This document shows positions 11,151-22,649 of a stretch of DNA of 64,000 nucleotides, in pieces. The first letter of the stretch is position 1. The number at the start of each line of letters is the position of its first letter. The position numbers and the translations under genes were made by a program. The stretch is from assembly GCA_019916065.1 (NCBI GenBank), contig CM034241.1:14889728-14953727 (forward strand), read 5' to 3'. The notes beneath the pieces were generated by a model that saw only the letters and a program-made list of their open reading frames with translations, had not been told where the DNA came from and ran no database searches. The DNA is from Vitellaria paradoxa (taxonomy: Eukaryota; Streptophyta; Magnoliopsida; Ericales; Sapotaceae).

Positions 11151-12555
11151 TTTGTCTAGACTACCCCAACATGTGTCCAACTCTAGTGACCTACCAATCA
11201 ATGAGCAATTCCCTGATGAACACCTCATGCATGTTAGCACTAACCCACCAATCCAACCTCCTTGGTATGGGGACATTGCTAACTTTCTAGTGACTGGACA
11301 GATGCCATCCCACTGGACAAAAGTTGATAGAGGTAAATTTCTACGAAAAGTGCATAGTTTCTTTTGGGATGAACCATACCTCTATAAGTATTGTCCTGAT
11401 CAGATTGTGAGACGTTGCATTCCTGAGAGTGAGATTTATAATGTCATTGAATTCTGTCATTCCCTATCATGTGGAGGTCACTTCTCCTCAAAGAAAACAG
11501 CCGCTAAGATCCTTCAAAGCGGATTCTATTGGCCCTCCTTATTTAGGGATGTTCATGATTATTGCCTTCAGTGTGATCGATGTCAACGGTTAGGAGCTTT
11601 AACCAAGCGTAATGAGATGCCTTAAAACCCTATAATTGTTTTGGAGATTTTTGATTGCTGGGGGATTGATTTTATGGGACCATTCCCTACGTCATTTGGA
11701 TATGAGTTCATACTGGTGGCCATTGATTATGTTTCTAAATGGGTGGACGCCATAGCAACTCGTACCAATGACCATCGGGTAGTGATAAAATTCTTGAAGG
11801 AGTACATCTTTTCATGTTTTGGGATGCCTTGAGCTATCATTAGTGATGGAGGCAAACATTTTTGTAATCGACCTGTTGGTGTCCTACTATGTAGTTATGG
11901 TGTGACTCACAAAGTAGGCATAGCGTATCATCCGCAAAACAGTGGCCAAGTCAAATTGGCAAATAGGGAGATTAAGGGAATCTTAGAGAAAATTGTTAAC
12001 CCGACACGCAAAAATTGGTCTCTACGTCTCGTCGATGCATTGTGGGCATATAGAATAGCGTATAAGACTATTCTGGGCATGTCTCCCTATCGCCTTGTCT
12101 TTGGAAAGGCTTGCCACTTACCTGTAGAAATGGAGCATAGAGCTTATTGGGCAATTAGGTGCTTCAATGAGAATTTGGATGACGCAGGTGTTCTCTGAAA
12201 GCTCCAATTGAAAAAGCTTGAGGAGTTACGTAATGATGCTTTTGAGAATGCAAAGATCGCTAAGGCAAGAATGAAAGATTTACATGACAAACACATTTCT
12301 AGAAAATCTTTCCATGTAGGCCAAAAAGTCTTGCTATACAACTCTCGGTTACATCTCTTCCCGGGCAAGCTTCAATCTAGATGGTACGGTCCTTTTATTA
12401 TACTTTCCATCTCAGAACATGGTGTGTGTGAGGTTCAAAACCCACGCAACAACACCACTTTCAAAGTTAATGGCCATCGTCTCAAACTTTATCTAGAAAA
12501 TTTTGTGGCAGAAATTGAAACGTGGGATCTTTTGGATCCCCCAATTTTAGAGTAA
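11150..12555 (+). pseudogene. Element A integrase
   Basis: The HHCC zinc domain is readable (EFCHSLSCGGHFSSKKT...[11 protein letters not shown], 11,450-11,600). The DDE core follows: [10 protein letters not shown] (first Asp), SDGG...HF (second Asp) after a stop near 11,830, and ANREIKGI (Glu). The C-terminal domain ends [13 protein letters not shown] at 12,555. Stops at about 11,623, 11,830 and 12,196 split it into four open pieces, all in order and nearly complete. Without the stops it would insert the cDNA into chromosomal DNA. Confidence 0.9.
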
Positions 12556-13520
12556 AACATAAGTAAAATGTGGTTGTAGTTGTATCATAGTAGGATTAGG
12601 ATAGGTTTAATTTTTCCTTTATTTTAGGATTTTTATCTTAGACATAGACCCTTTTTAGTTATTTGAAATAGCATAAAATGAATTAGGAAAACCCCACCAG
12701 ACGGTCTGGACCCCTGCACCAAATGGTCTGGACCACAGTGCACTTATTGAATCAATTTTTGGAAGCGGACCATTCTGTGGTTCGGACCCTTTTAGCCCGA
12801 CGGTCTGGACCCTGCAACTCTAAAAACCCCCAATTCGACCCTTTTTATGCCCTAGTTCTTCACTTCTAACTCCAAATACTCTCAAACTCCTTCTTGCTAC
12901 TCGGTGCCCTCATCGAGAATAGAGGTTCCTGACGGGTGTTTTGGCATTTTCAACCCTTATTCCTTGAGTATAAGATAACCAAGGTAAGCCTCCTTGTACA
13001 TTTCAAGCCCTAGGTAGTAAGTAATTCCATTACTCCTCAAACCTGAGCTTCCAAGTTTCAAGGGTTTCGGATTTCTTGTGAGGAGGAGCTTTGTTTTGAG
13101 TTCCTAACAGGGATAGGAAGCGATTAATCCATTTGAATGAATTATTTCACTATTTTCCTTCTTCCTACCCGTGGTTCACAAATTGGGTCCAAGGGTTCGC
13201 AGACCCTTCAATATTTGAGCTTATTTGCTGATTTTCAAAGCTTTCCTTTGCAATTTTCATTGGAAATTTATTAATTGAATCCATGGTGGATGTTGCATGG
13301 CCATCGAAATTGTTGAATGGATCCGTCTCGGGTGGATGATGTATGGCCACCTAGAGAACTAAATTTGTGAAATCTAGTTTGGGTGGATGATGTATGGCCA
13401 CCTAATTTGTCTATTTTGCACACATTAATTTTGATTTTAGAATGGGCCACTGAATTTGTGTGGACATAGGGGTTGCATATCTCATCATTGAATATTTGCT
13501 TGTGTATTTGTGTAGCTCCT
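12556..13520 (+). other. Element A spacer between integrase and ORF3
   Basis: No coding potential is visible. The spacer carries a second copy of the U3 palindrome cassette (12,703-12,811), a TATA-like TTTTTATG near 12,842, then CT-rich leader-like sequence. A block containing GGTGGATGATGTATGGCCACCT is repeated at about 13,329-13,352 and 13,381-13,404, with a partial copy near 13,284. It likely serves ORF3 expression. Confidence 0.6.
12703..12847 (+). promoter_or_regulatory. Internal copy of the U3 cassette, candidate ORF3 promoter
   Basis: GGTCTGGACC (12,703), GGTCTGGACC (12,725), GGTTCGGACC (12,779), GGTCTGGACC (12,802): spacing 22/54/23, as in the LTR cassette, and the sequence between sites aligns with the LTR (GCACCAAA, ACCACAGT, TTTTTGGA, CATTCTGTGG). 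A TATA-like TTTTTATG sits about 30 bp beyond the last site. ORF3 starts about 675 bp further. That this drives ORF3 is inference. Confidence 0.5.
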
Positions 13521-14632
13521 ATGGCCCCAAGAACTAAGAAGCCTGCAAATAGACAATTAGGGGCCACATCATTTGATAGAAGTCAGTTTTGGAGGGAAGA
13601 AACTGAACAGAAATATGATGACATTTTAGGAAATAAATCAGTAGTAATCGAGCATTTTTGGCAAATCGACCAATTTAGGCGTAGTGAGTTTATGCTTGAG
13701 CAAAATTTTGAAGGGAGGCAGTGGTTGAATGTGGCAAGATTCCATACGTATTGTATAGTTGATTTGGTTAAGGAATTTTTTACTAATTTCAAAGAAAGAT
13801 CAATTATAAGGCAAAGAGGCAGAGAAAGGCTTATTAGTTGGGTCAGGGGAGTGGAAATTACACTTACACTAGATGATTTTGCAGTTGTCTTTCAAGTGCC
13901 TAGAATTGCAAACCCAGAATTTAATTATCCAGCTAAGGGTACTCCTCCATTCCCGAATGTGGTGTCCGAGATCTTAGGAGAGGGCCAAGAATGGGATGCG
14001 GAATATAGGAAACCTGCATCTGTACTGAAGGATAAATATTAGGCGTTACACATGTTTTCTTGTTCCAATTTGTTGCCTCAAAATATGAACTCTGACTGTA
14101 CACCCCTCAGATCTAGACTTATTTATGCTATTGGCACCGAAATGACAATAGATTTACTTTCATATATGTGGCACCAAATAGCATATACTTGTGAGCACCC
14201 TGGAGCTCTAGCAGCCTTACCCTTTGGTGGAGCACTCACAGAGATTTTTAGAAGGAAATGAGCCCATATTACATATGACCTACCCATAGCTTCAGGACTT
14301 CAACCGTTCAATATCACATCCTATGTCAAGTCCAGAGGTTTGATTTCAAAGAAAAAAAGGCAGGTAGAGGAGTCTGAGGACGAGGAGGAACCATTACATG
14401 TCCCAGAGGCACAACAGGAGGAGGAAGATGCGGATGAAGAACAGATCACCAATACTGAATTGGCCAATTAGATTGGAGCTCTGGCCGAACGTATTAGTGT
14501 CATGGAGCAAAATCAGGAAACTGACCACCAGCTCCTTCTACGTATCTATCAGAGCCAGCAGACTCAGGGCTACCTCTTACAGAGCGTCCTAGACTATATT
14601 AGAAAGTCTCAACCACCACCACCTCCGCAGTA
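13521..14632 (+). pseudogene. Element A ORF3 (Athila third ORF, plant-transposon-protein type)
   Basis: Frame from ATG 13,521 (MAPRTKKPANR, basic start) to TAA near 14,632, broken by stops at 14,040, 14,259 and 14,469. It contains IVDLVKEFFTNF and SWVRGVEI, then LAALPFGGALTEIF, the order seen in the 'putative plant transposon protein' domain (PF20167, recalled from family knowledge) and in element B ORF3. The C-terminal part is acidic (EESEDEEEP) and ends in a Gln-rich probable coiled coil and a proline run. No signal peptide or membrane segment is obvious, so calling it env-like rests only on position. Confidence 0.75.
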
Positions 14633-14888
14633 ATTTTATGTTTCTTTCTTCTTTGAGAGTTTAGGAGTGAGCCCTCTTGTTTAATTTGTAATCCTAAAAC
14701 TCTTTACCTTATTGTAACCAGTGGGATAACTTTTTATTTATGTTCTCCTATTTTCATTTGTTATGTTGAGTTGATTTTCCATTCTATTTCGATTGTTCTT
14801 TTAATTCTTGAGCTTATTGATGTTACCTTGTGTTGGATTATGAGTTGTTTATGTTCTTAATCTCTTAGTTTCCTATTTTTTGCAAAGA

Positions 14889-15459
14889 ACAGATACACCA
14901 TCTCTGGTCCAACTAACAATGAAAGTAATAAAATGGGATCTAGTAACTTCATGATGCGTAGGAAATGTAAGTAGGATGACATGACCTTTTTATCCAGTGA
15001 GGAAAATGAGTCTGAGAGTTCAAAGGTTGACTGGGAAGAGTGTCCCAGTAGCTTGAGCACTATTTTCTAGAAAGCAATTCAGTACCCTTACCACTGATAT
15101 ATCCTCCATTTATGCACATAACACCTGACCAACTCCTTGACGGGCAATGGTGGAACGAAGTTGACCTTCAAGAACTCTTAGAAATGAAATAGGCTGAGAT
15201 CACTATAGCTGATGAGTGGTTGATGCACCCTTGTACGCCACAGACACTGACACACTAGAATCTGACACGAGTTCCCTGTCTGAGTATCATGATAGGCCAC
15301 CCCTAGAAGACATCCTTGATAATGAAAACATTGACACCGAGTCTAGGGAGGGTAGTGATGGTTACAATGAGTTGGACCAAGATGATGTGTTTGCTACTTC
15401 ATTGCAATTCCTTTTTGAGTATCATCTTGCTTTTGATTCTATTGAAGACCACACGAGGT
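14889..15459 (+). pseudogene. Degraded acidic reading frame in element A
   Basis: Two adjoining frames encode Asp/Glu/Ser-rich peptide: SSEENESESSKVDWEE (about 14,990-15,040) and, after shifts, DTDTLESDTSSLSEY...NELDQDDVFATSLQFLFEY (about 15,235-15,425). Composition is unlike the surrounding AT-rich spacer and similar to an acidic tail. I recognise no family. It could be a remnant C-terminal exon of ORF3 or an accessory ORF. Several stops interrupt it. Confidence 0.35.
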
Positions 15460-15630
15460 ACTCCTTAACCTTTCTTTATCTTTTATGTTTCTTTCTTTAT
15501 GTTCCTTTTTATTTTTATTATTTCATTCTTATTCATACTCTTTTCCATTTTGGTTGGGGGGATATGGGTTCCATTCATCATCATGCTCATTGTGCACACT
15601 ACAGACTCACCTATGCTTCATATCTTTTCA

Positions 15631-15663
15631 CATTGAGGACAATGTTCAGTTTAGGTTGGGGGG
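15631..15663 (+). promoter_or_regulatory. Hairpin plus G6 tract (internal polypurine-like element)
   Basis: CATTGAGGACAATG (15,631-15,644; stem CATTG/CAATG, loop AGGA) is followed by TTAGGTTGGGGGG ending 15,663. The same pair occurs in element B (31,542-31,575) and element D (48,940-48,972, reverse). The G tract resembles the true PPT at 17,364-17,377. Confidence 0.55.
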
Positions 15664-17363
15664 TAGCACTTGCATGATGATAGCATGATGATACTTAAAA
15701 TTGACAAATTTTTCAAAATTTGAGCATGTTTGAGCTTAAATATTTGAATTTAGCATCTACATACCTACATGTTAGACCCTTTTATGGTTTGGTTGATTGT
15801 GACATTGGGTGAGAAAGTAATAAGTGAGTCTTGTCCAAGCATTAATAGGAAACATAATTCAAGTGGAGTATGTGATAACTTTGTGCATTTTTGGACTATC
15901 ATGGTGAAAAGTTTATGTGCTTAGGAGTAGACTTTATTTGATATTGGTTACTTGAGCATCTTTGGACTAGCTAGAGACTTATACACCTTTATGGTGAGCT
16001 TTTGAGCCTTATATTCTTTTCTTGAGGGGTTGCACATGCTTACACTTCTTTTGCTCTTCACCTTGATTTTTAATGCATCAATTGCATCCCAAATACTTAC
16101 ATGAGTATCTATTTGGCACATTATGAGTAGTTGCAAGCTTTGAAAATGATGCTAGGCTTTCTTTGTCATTTTGAGCCTTTTGTCCTTTCTTGGTTATAAA
16201 TTACCCTAGGAGCCAACTTGAAGCTTTTCAATAAAGTGTGTGATATACATTTTTCTATTCTTGGTTCTCCTCTCATATGATAACCCTTACACCCCATTCA
16301 CATACTTTAAGCCTCACCCTCTCATGTCTTGGGTTGTGAAAGTGTCTCAAAGCCTAAGTGTGAATTTGGGTTGGGAATGTAATCTTTTGAGAACAAAATG
16401 AGGAAGAATGTTGGGATGAGAATTAATGTGTTGAATTATTAAAAAAAAAAGAGAAAAAAAAATTTGTTATCCCTTTTTTGTTTTTGGGACTTTGGTATTG
16501 TACTACAATTATTGAAAATGTCCCATGAGCAATTGTAATTTAGTGAATAAGCTTCATGTTGTAATCTTCTTGGGATTAGAAAGGACTTGGGTAGTTGGGA
16601 GTTGTGTGCACTTGAACATCTTTTCTCCCAAGACATGTGTTTTGATCTTCATCCTCCATTGTTAAGCACTACCCCTAGCCAAGTTACAACCAAAATAAAG
16701 ACCTAGTGGATTCTCAGCAAGCAACTCTTATTTTATACATGTAGTGATCTAGTGTAGGTTATGTGATGTGGTTCTTACACATGCATTGAAACATGGTTAG
16801 GAAGTATCCACTTTGAGTTCCATTTGAGTCCATTCACATATTATGGGGTTATGTGCAACTAGGATAGCAACTTATGCTAATAGGAGTGTGTGAACCCTTG
16901 AATGAGTGAATTTCTTTCTATGAGTGGAACCTTGTGAGCTTTTGAAGTCAAAACTTAGTTCTGTTTATGCTCTTGAGACCTTGTTGAATAAATGAAACAA
17001 TTTTGCACATATGCTTATTCTACTTTGATAGTTCATGCATTTATGCGTTGCACTTGGAAACTACACATGATATTTGAATTTTGTAACTTATTGAGCTTGA
17101 ACTTAATTCATATTTGATCTTGATCTTTCTTTGACACATTAAGAACATGCCATAGAATTTTGTGGGTAGATTCACTGCAAACCCTCATGAGACCTTACTC
17201 GTCCACTAGGGGGAACCTAGGGGTTTAAAGGGCTTGTTACACGTAGCTAAGTGTAGCTGTGTTTCCAACGAAAAGAGAAATAGGATAATAGTTGCATCGC
17301 ATTTTAATAAAAAATTCTGCATTTCATTTTAATAAAGATCATTGCTAAAGGACTAGCAATGTT

Positions 17364-17377
17364 CAAGTTGGGGGGTG
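17364..17377 (+). other. Element A polypurine tract
   Basis: CAAGTTGGGGGGTG abuts the 3' LTR start at 17,378 and is the plus-strand primer site for cDNA synthesis. It matches TTGGGGGGTG before the 3' LTR of element B. Confidence 0.85.
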
Positions 17378-18896
17378 TGATTACACTTGAAAAGTGTAAT
17401 TACAAACTCCTTAACTCAACACTTATTCGTGTATTTAAATAGGTAAAGTTAAAGTTTTAGTGTTATTGTTACTTATACTTTTATTGTTCTATTTGTAGGA
17501 AAAAGGGCAAGGATGTCGAAGTTTACAGCTATGGAGAGAGCCAAGAAGACGAAGAAAAAGTCATGATTCAAACCTCATCTTTGATGGTCAAGACTAGCCC
17601 AAAGACCCAACATGAAAGAAGAAAAAAAGCTACACAAAACGCACTTGGTGGTCTAGACCCCCACACCAAACGGCCCAGACCACAGTAAGCTAGCTGAGCA
17701 AAAATTAGAGAAGATGCCATTCTGTGGTCCGGACCCCCAGATCAGACGGTCCAAACCTCCGTCTATCCAGAAGCGCAATTTTGAAAGTTATCTTCTAGGG
17801 TTGTCTTGCAACTATTTAAAGACTCTTTTGCACGACCGCAAGAACAAGTTTTTACACATTCTTTTTCAGATATTTTTGAGTGTTAGATTAATTTTAGATT
17901 AGTTTAGAGAGAGTTTTTACCTTCTTGAAGATTGTTCATAGATGCTTTTGGAGCTCTTTTATTCTGCGTAGCTGTGATAGTTCATTACTTTCATGCTGAA
18001 CAATTAATCTTGTGAGTTTTATTTCAATTCCTTCTTGAATAATATGTTTCGCTTATTTTCAATGGTAGATCGGATGTTTGAATGCGTGTTTATTGCTTTT
18101 ATTTTGTTTAAAATGATCGTAGCGTAAAACCCTAGTTCTTGATTCAACGAATCAAGAATGGGTAGTTCACGAATAACTTTGGGATGTTCGTAGACCCTTC
18201 GCATGGGCTGTGCAAGCTTATGCGTAAGGATCTACCATGTTAAAACCTATTTTAACTGGTTTCGAAAATATTCAAAACCGAAAATCTTTAACCACACTCG
18301 TTTGAAGTCATTGGTATGGGTTTTCGAGTATAACCATTTACATACTTTCGAACAAGATTAAAAATAGGTTTCAAATTCATTTCTAGTTTCGTTTGTTTGA
18401 AAAACTTTTGGAAACAAAAGTTTTTAACCATATTCGTTTGAAATCACTGGTACTAACTTTTGATTAAAACATTCTTAACACTTTTCGAACTAAACCCTAA
18501 TCTAGATTTGAATCTAAACATCATAAGGTGAAGTAGTGAACTACCCAGACTTGAAGTTGAATCGAGAACCTAGCTCATATTAAATTTACAATTCGATTTA
18601 ATTTTCATCATACTTACTTTACCTTGAAATTTAAAGTAGTGTTTTTAAATTTAGTTGAATTTCTTGAGATATTGCTTAATTCATTAAAAACCTTGAATTC
18701 TTGAGTTTACTAGTTTAATTGCGTTAAAATAGAATTCCAAACCTTGCTTCAAATTAAATTTAGAATTTCCTTTATAACCTAGAAACTAAATAACATAGGG
18801 TCCCTGTGAATTCGACCTCGGGCTCATCGAGTTAAAACTACGACTGCCCTCTTGCACTTGAGAGGTAGAACCCCAAACACCTTTTAGGGTCGGTCA
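17378..18896 (+). repeat. Element A 3' LTR
   Basis: 1519 bp, TGATTACA...GTCA, followed by TSD gtcta. It keeps the region deleted from the 5' LTR, including the TATA-like TATTTAAAG (17,813-17,821). The palindrome cassette is at 17,650-17,758. LTR sequence of the same family recurs as solo LTR E and in part in element D. Confidence 0.93.
17650..17758. promoter_or_regulatory. Four-site palindrome cassette in element A 3' LTR U3
   Basis: GGTCTAGACC (17,650), GGCCCAGACC (17,672), GGTCCGGACC (17,727), GGTCCAAACC (17,749): spacing 22/55/22. The last site ends about 54 bp before the TATA-like sequence, an enhancer-like position. Confidence 0.6.
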
Positions 18897-18901
18897 GTCT
18901 A

Positions 18902-19960
18902 CGTAGATTACACAAACTTAAACTACTCAAAGGACGCATTTCCACCCCCAAAGATCGACCAACTCGTGGATTCGACAACTAGTAGTGCAAGGATGTCATT
19001 TTGGGATACTTACAGGGGATATCACCAAATTTTGATGCACGGATTAGATAAAGAGAAGACTGTATTCATTATTCCAAGGAGGATCTACTATTATAAGGTT
19101 ATGCCATTTGGGTTAAAGAATGCTGGAGCTATTTTATCAATGCTTAGTCATAAAGATGTTTGAAAATAACCTTGGTAAGATTATGGAGGTTTATATTGAT
19201 GATATGGTAGTAAAGAGCAAAGAGTTTGAGACCCATAATAAGCATTTGCAACATATGTTTGATACTCTTAACGAGTATGGGTTAAAGCTCAATGCCGCCA
19301 AGTGTGCCTTCGAGTTCAGTTCAGGGAAGCTCCTAGGCCACCTGGTTACCAGGAGGGGAATAGAGGCAGGCCCCGACCAGATCCGTGCCATTTAGGCCGT
19401 AGCCCTACCTAAGATAAAAAAAGAAGTACAAAAGCTCATGGGAATGGTTGCAGCGTTAAATAGGTTCATTAGCTGAGCTCCAGACAAGTGCAGACCATTC
19501 TTTAGGCTGCTTAGGGGGCAAATAAATTGATCTGGGATGAGGAGGCAAACCAAGCACTAGAGTGATTAAAAGATTATTTGACTACTACACCAATTTTGAT
19601 GACTCCCCAACCTGGGGATTTTCTGCAATTATATGGAAAGCAGAAGCCCATTTAGTTTACAAGTAAGACCTTATAAGGGGCAGAGACCGGGTATCTTCCC
19701 CTGGAGAAGTTTACCATGGCATTGGTGATAGCGTTGAAAAAGCTAACCCACTATTTTCACGCCCATACCATTCAGGTGGTAACTGATCAAGGAATAGGCC
19801 AATTGTTAAAAAAAGCCGATATCACAGGCAGGTTGGCCAAATGGGTAGTGCATTTGGGGGTTTTTGACATAAAATTTATGCCAAGAATGGCAATAAAGGC
19901 ACAAGTTATAGCAGACTTTGTAGCTGAGTACACCTCCAAACTCCTGAGCATATGAAAGAA
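18902..19960 (+). pseudogene. Element C RT (C-terminal part) and first RNase H
   Basis: Resumes the RT broken at 5423. It reads LNYSKDAFPPPKIDQLVD, FWDTYRGYHQI (finger and palm), VMPFGLKNAGA, then after a frameshift the polymerase core YIDDMVVKSKE (about 19,190), then KCAFEF...GKLLGHLV. Gypsy RNase H follows with EKFTMALVIALKKLTHYF and VVTDQGIGQLL (19,700-19,800). Stops near 19,160, 19,395 and within 19,470-19,680 interrupt it. The YIDD core is intact, but the protein is not. Confidence 0.88.
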
Positions 19961-20543
19961 GTTTGGCAGTTGGAATTGAAGTTAGAGGCGAAAGCAACTG
20001 TGACGGCATGGCAAATTGAGGTAGACGGTTTATTGCCTAGAAGGGGAGCCGGGGTGGGAGTAGTTTTAATAACCCTGAAAGTGTAATCATTGAGTATGCC
20101 ATCAAATGAAATTTTGAAGCGACAAATAATAAAGCCGAGTATGAAGCATTACTGGCTAGACTAGACATTGCTTATTGACTATTTGTTCGAAACATATTTG
20201 TTAAAACTGATTCTCAATTGGTGGCTAATTAGTTGAAAGGTGAATATGTAGCAAGGAATGAAAGGATGGCTGAGTATCTGGAGTTTTCAAAGAGAAGGCT
20301 CCAAGATTTTCATGTCATTGGAATTCAGCTAATTAGAAGGGATCATAATTCACATGCAGATACTTTGGCTACACTAGCTACAGCACTGAGGATGCGACTT
20401 AACAATAGAGTTTTTCTTGATGTATTGGATAAACTGAATGTATCGATGATAGGACAAGTTGCTTATGCTGAGCTGGGACCATCTTGGATGGATCCAATTG
20501 TTGCTTACTTAAAAGAGGGGATTCTTCCCAAAGATAAAGTGTA
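19961..20543 (+). pseudogene. Element C second (archaeal-type) RNase H
   Basis: After the connection region comes a second RNase H: VDGLLPRRGAGVGVVL (about 20,020-20,065), ATNNKAEYEALLARLDIAY (20,120-20,175), KTDSQLVAN (20,210-20,230) and the His region RRDHNSHADTLATLA (20,335-20,380). These match the D...E...D...H/D order of the additional aRNase H known from Tat-lineage elements. Frame changes and stops at about 20,106, 20,178 and 20,232 inactivate it. Confidence 0.8.
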
Positions 20544-20544
20544 A

Positions 20545-21715
20545 GCTAAGAAATTGAAGATGAAAGCTACAAGGTTTTAGTTATCTCTTTATCACAAGTT
20601 ATATAAAAAATCCTTCACCAACGCCTATCTTTTGTGTGTTCATCCAGATGAAGTACAAGACTTTCTCTGTGAGTTGCACGAAAGGGTTTGTGAGGCCTAT
20701 ACTAAGGGCAGGTCTTAAGCTCACAGAGCAATAACTCAGGGGTATTGGTGGTAGAGGATGGGAAATGATGCGCAAGCTTACGCTCGTAAGTGTAAAAAAT
20801 GCCAGAAGTTTGCTCTAATTCCTCCTCAGCCGACTCGGGAGCTCAATCCACTCACCAGCCTTTTGTCGTTTGCTTAATGGGGACTTGACATCGTGGGACC
20901 GCTACTGACTGCCCCTAGAAACAAGAAATCACTGGTGGTTGGCATTGATTATTTCACTAAGTGGGTGGAAGCTGAGCCTTTGGCTCATATCAAAGATGCA
21001 AATGCTATACAATTTATATGGAGAAATATCATTATAAAGTATGGCATCCCAAGGATTTTAATTTCTGATAACAAAACGCAGTTTGATAATGCTCCATTCA
21101 AAGAGTATTGTTCCACATATAGAATCAAAAATGTCTACTCAACACCTACTTATCCTCAAGGCAACGGACAAGCAGAAGCTTCCAACAAAGTAATACTAAG
21201 TGACATCAAGAAAATTTTGGAGTCAGCAAAAAGAAGGTGGTTGAAGAACTACTAGCAATGCTATGGACATACCGAACCACACCGAGGAGATCAACTGGTG
21301 AATCCCCTTTTTCTCTTACACATGGGATGGAGGCAATCATTCCATTATAGGCATGCCAACAATTCATACTGTAGCTTTTGACCAAGGTGAAAATGATAAA
21401 GCCATGGCCATCAGTTTAGACTTACTGAGAAGAAGGAGTTGGTTGTAATTAGATTGGCATCATACCAGTAAGAGTTAAGAAGCAAGTTCAATAAGCATGT
21501 AAAGCCACGGGAATTCAAGATTAGAGACTTTGTCATCAGGAAGATAATGGTGGCGAGAAGAGATCCAATAGAAGGAAAGCTTAGCGCAAATTGGGAAAGC
21601 CCATTTCAAGTCATTGAGGTGCTCGACAATAGTGCATACCATCTGGTAGACATAGAAAATAAACCATTAAAAAGGCCTTGGAATGGGCTACATTTAAAGA
21701 TTTATTATATATAAC
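20545..21715 (+). pseudogene. Element C integrase
   Basis: Zinc-domain remnants (RKCKKCQKFA, about 20,790-20,815), then the DDE core: WGLDIVGPL (first Asp, 20,880), YFTKWVEAEPLA, SDNKTQFDN (second Asp, 21,067-21,095) and NGQAEASNKVI (Glu, 21,165-21,195). After a frameshift near 21,255 the C-terminal domain ends at RPWNGLHLKIYYI (about 21,675-21,711), the usual Tat integrase end. The family equivalent of the final motif is RPWNAxHLKxYY. Stops and frameshifts leave it non-functional. Confidence 0.88.
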
Positions 21716-21845
21716 GATGTGATTTACTTTTCTTTATTAACTATTGATGCGACAGGAATGAAAGTAGATTTTGCTCTAGCTTTAGAGACATGCACATAAT
21801 TAAAGGGGCGTTTATCTGGGTTTCCTAGAAATGACAATCAAAACA

Positions 21846-22005
21846 GAAAGAATAGTCCTATTAGAGTTTCTAGTGATTGACTCGAGAAAGAATAGTCCCA
21901 CTAGAGTTCCCATTGGCTGATTTGAGAAAGGATAGTCCCACTAGAGTTCCCAATGGTTGACTCATGAAAGAATAACTCATTGAAGCTCCCTGTGAATACT
22001 TCAAG
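21846..22005. repeat. 40-bp tandem repeat in element C 3' UTR
   Basis: Four units starting near 21,846, 21,886, 21,927 and 21,967 share AAAG(A/G)ATA...GA(A/G)...TTC or CTCCC cores, with a fifth partial copy from 22,006. Unit length drifts between 39 and 41 bp. Variable tandem repeats just downstream of integrase are a known feature of Tat/Ogre elements and can seed satellites. Confidence 0.8.
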
Positions 22006-22015
22006 AAAGAATAAC

Positions 22016-22645
22016 GTTGGGAGCAAGTATGCTAGAAAGTATTTGTAATAATGGGTGTTATCCTTGGATTTCATCTCTATGCTTGATATCAATTTACAAT
22101 TTTGATGAGAATGCATATACAAATGACCATTACTATTTACACTCTTATGAGGTGCAAGAAATTATTGTCTCGACCACTTTGCACTGGAGAATTGATTAAG
22201 GGAGTTAAATACATTAGATGGACGAGGTTGCCGACTGTTAAGAACGTGTTCGACATAGCTCAGTAAATGATCTCATTTTGGCTTATGATGCTTTGAGTTT
22301 GAAGATTAATTAATTCAAATTAATGAGTTAGCTTTGTAAGAGGGAAAACTGAGTTTGGTCTAGTTATAGCGTCCATTAAAATTGGGTAATTTAGTTTTTA
22401 CCAATGGTTTCATAAATCCATTTCGTTATTAAAAGGATTTGATGTTTAAAGTTTGGATTATGATAATCAATTAATTGAACGGCTTATGATGATCTCATTT
22501 TTTTCCTTGTTTGTTGTTTCTCAAGGCCACATTAAAGAATTCATTGCCTCGGTTGCTAAAAACAACTGAGGAAATGAGTGAATGAGAGAAGGCATAAGAT
22601 GGTATTAGAGGTTAAGGGTATAAAAATAACAGCAAAAAAAGAATG
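22016..22645. other. Element C 3' untranslated spacer
   Basis: AT-rich sequence between the tandem repeat and the antisense gene. No family-like reading frame is seen on either strand. Short open frames here have no recognisable motif. Confidence 0.5.
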
Positions 22646-22649
22646 GGTT

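Larger units (their letters stand above)
14633..17377 (+). other. Element A 3' spacer
   Basis: About 2.7 kb between ORF3 and the polypurine tract. It holds a degraded acidic reading frame (14,889-15,459), two TTGGGGGG tracts (15,556-15,561 and 15,658-15,663), the hairpin CATTGAGGACAATG at 15,631-15,644, and an A-rich run near 16,441. The part from about 15,560 to 17,377 is homologous, in reverse, to element D 47,123-49,140. No other gene is supported. Confidence 0.65.
5424..18896 (+). mobile_element. Element A: Athila-type Ty3/gypsy retrotransposon, degenerate
   Basis: A complete LTR element of 13,473 bp inserted in element C's RT, with perfect 5-bp target duplications gtcta at 5419-5423 and 18,897-18,901. 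Order: 5' LTR, PBS (Asp-tRNA type), gag, protease, RT, RNase H, integrase, ORF3, a long 3' spacer, polypurine tract, 3' LTR. The DLGAS protease, FMDDFSV polymerase motif and the ORF3 downstream of integrase identify the Athila lineage. All ORFs carry stops or frameshifts, and the LTRs have diverged visibly and differ by a 135-bp net length, so it is older than element B. Confidence 0.93.
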
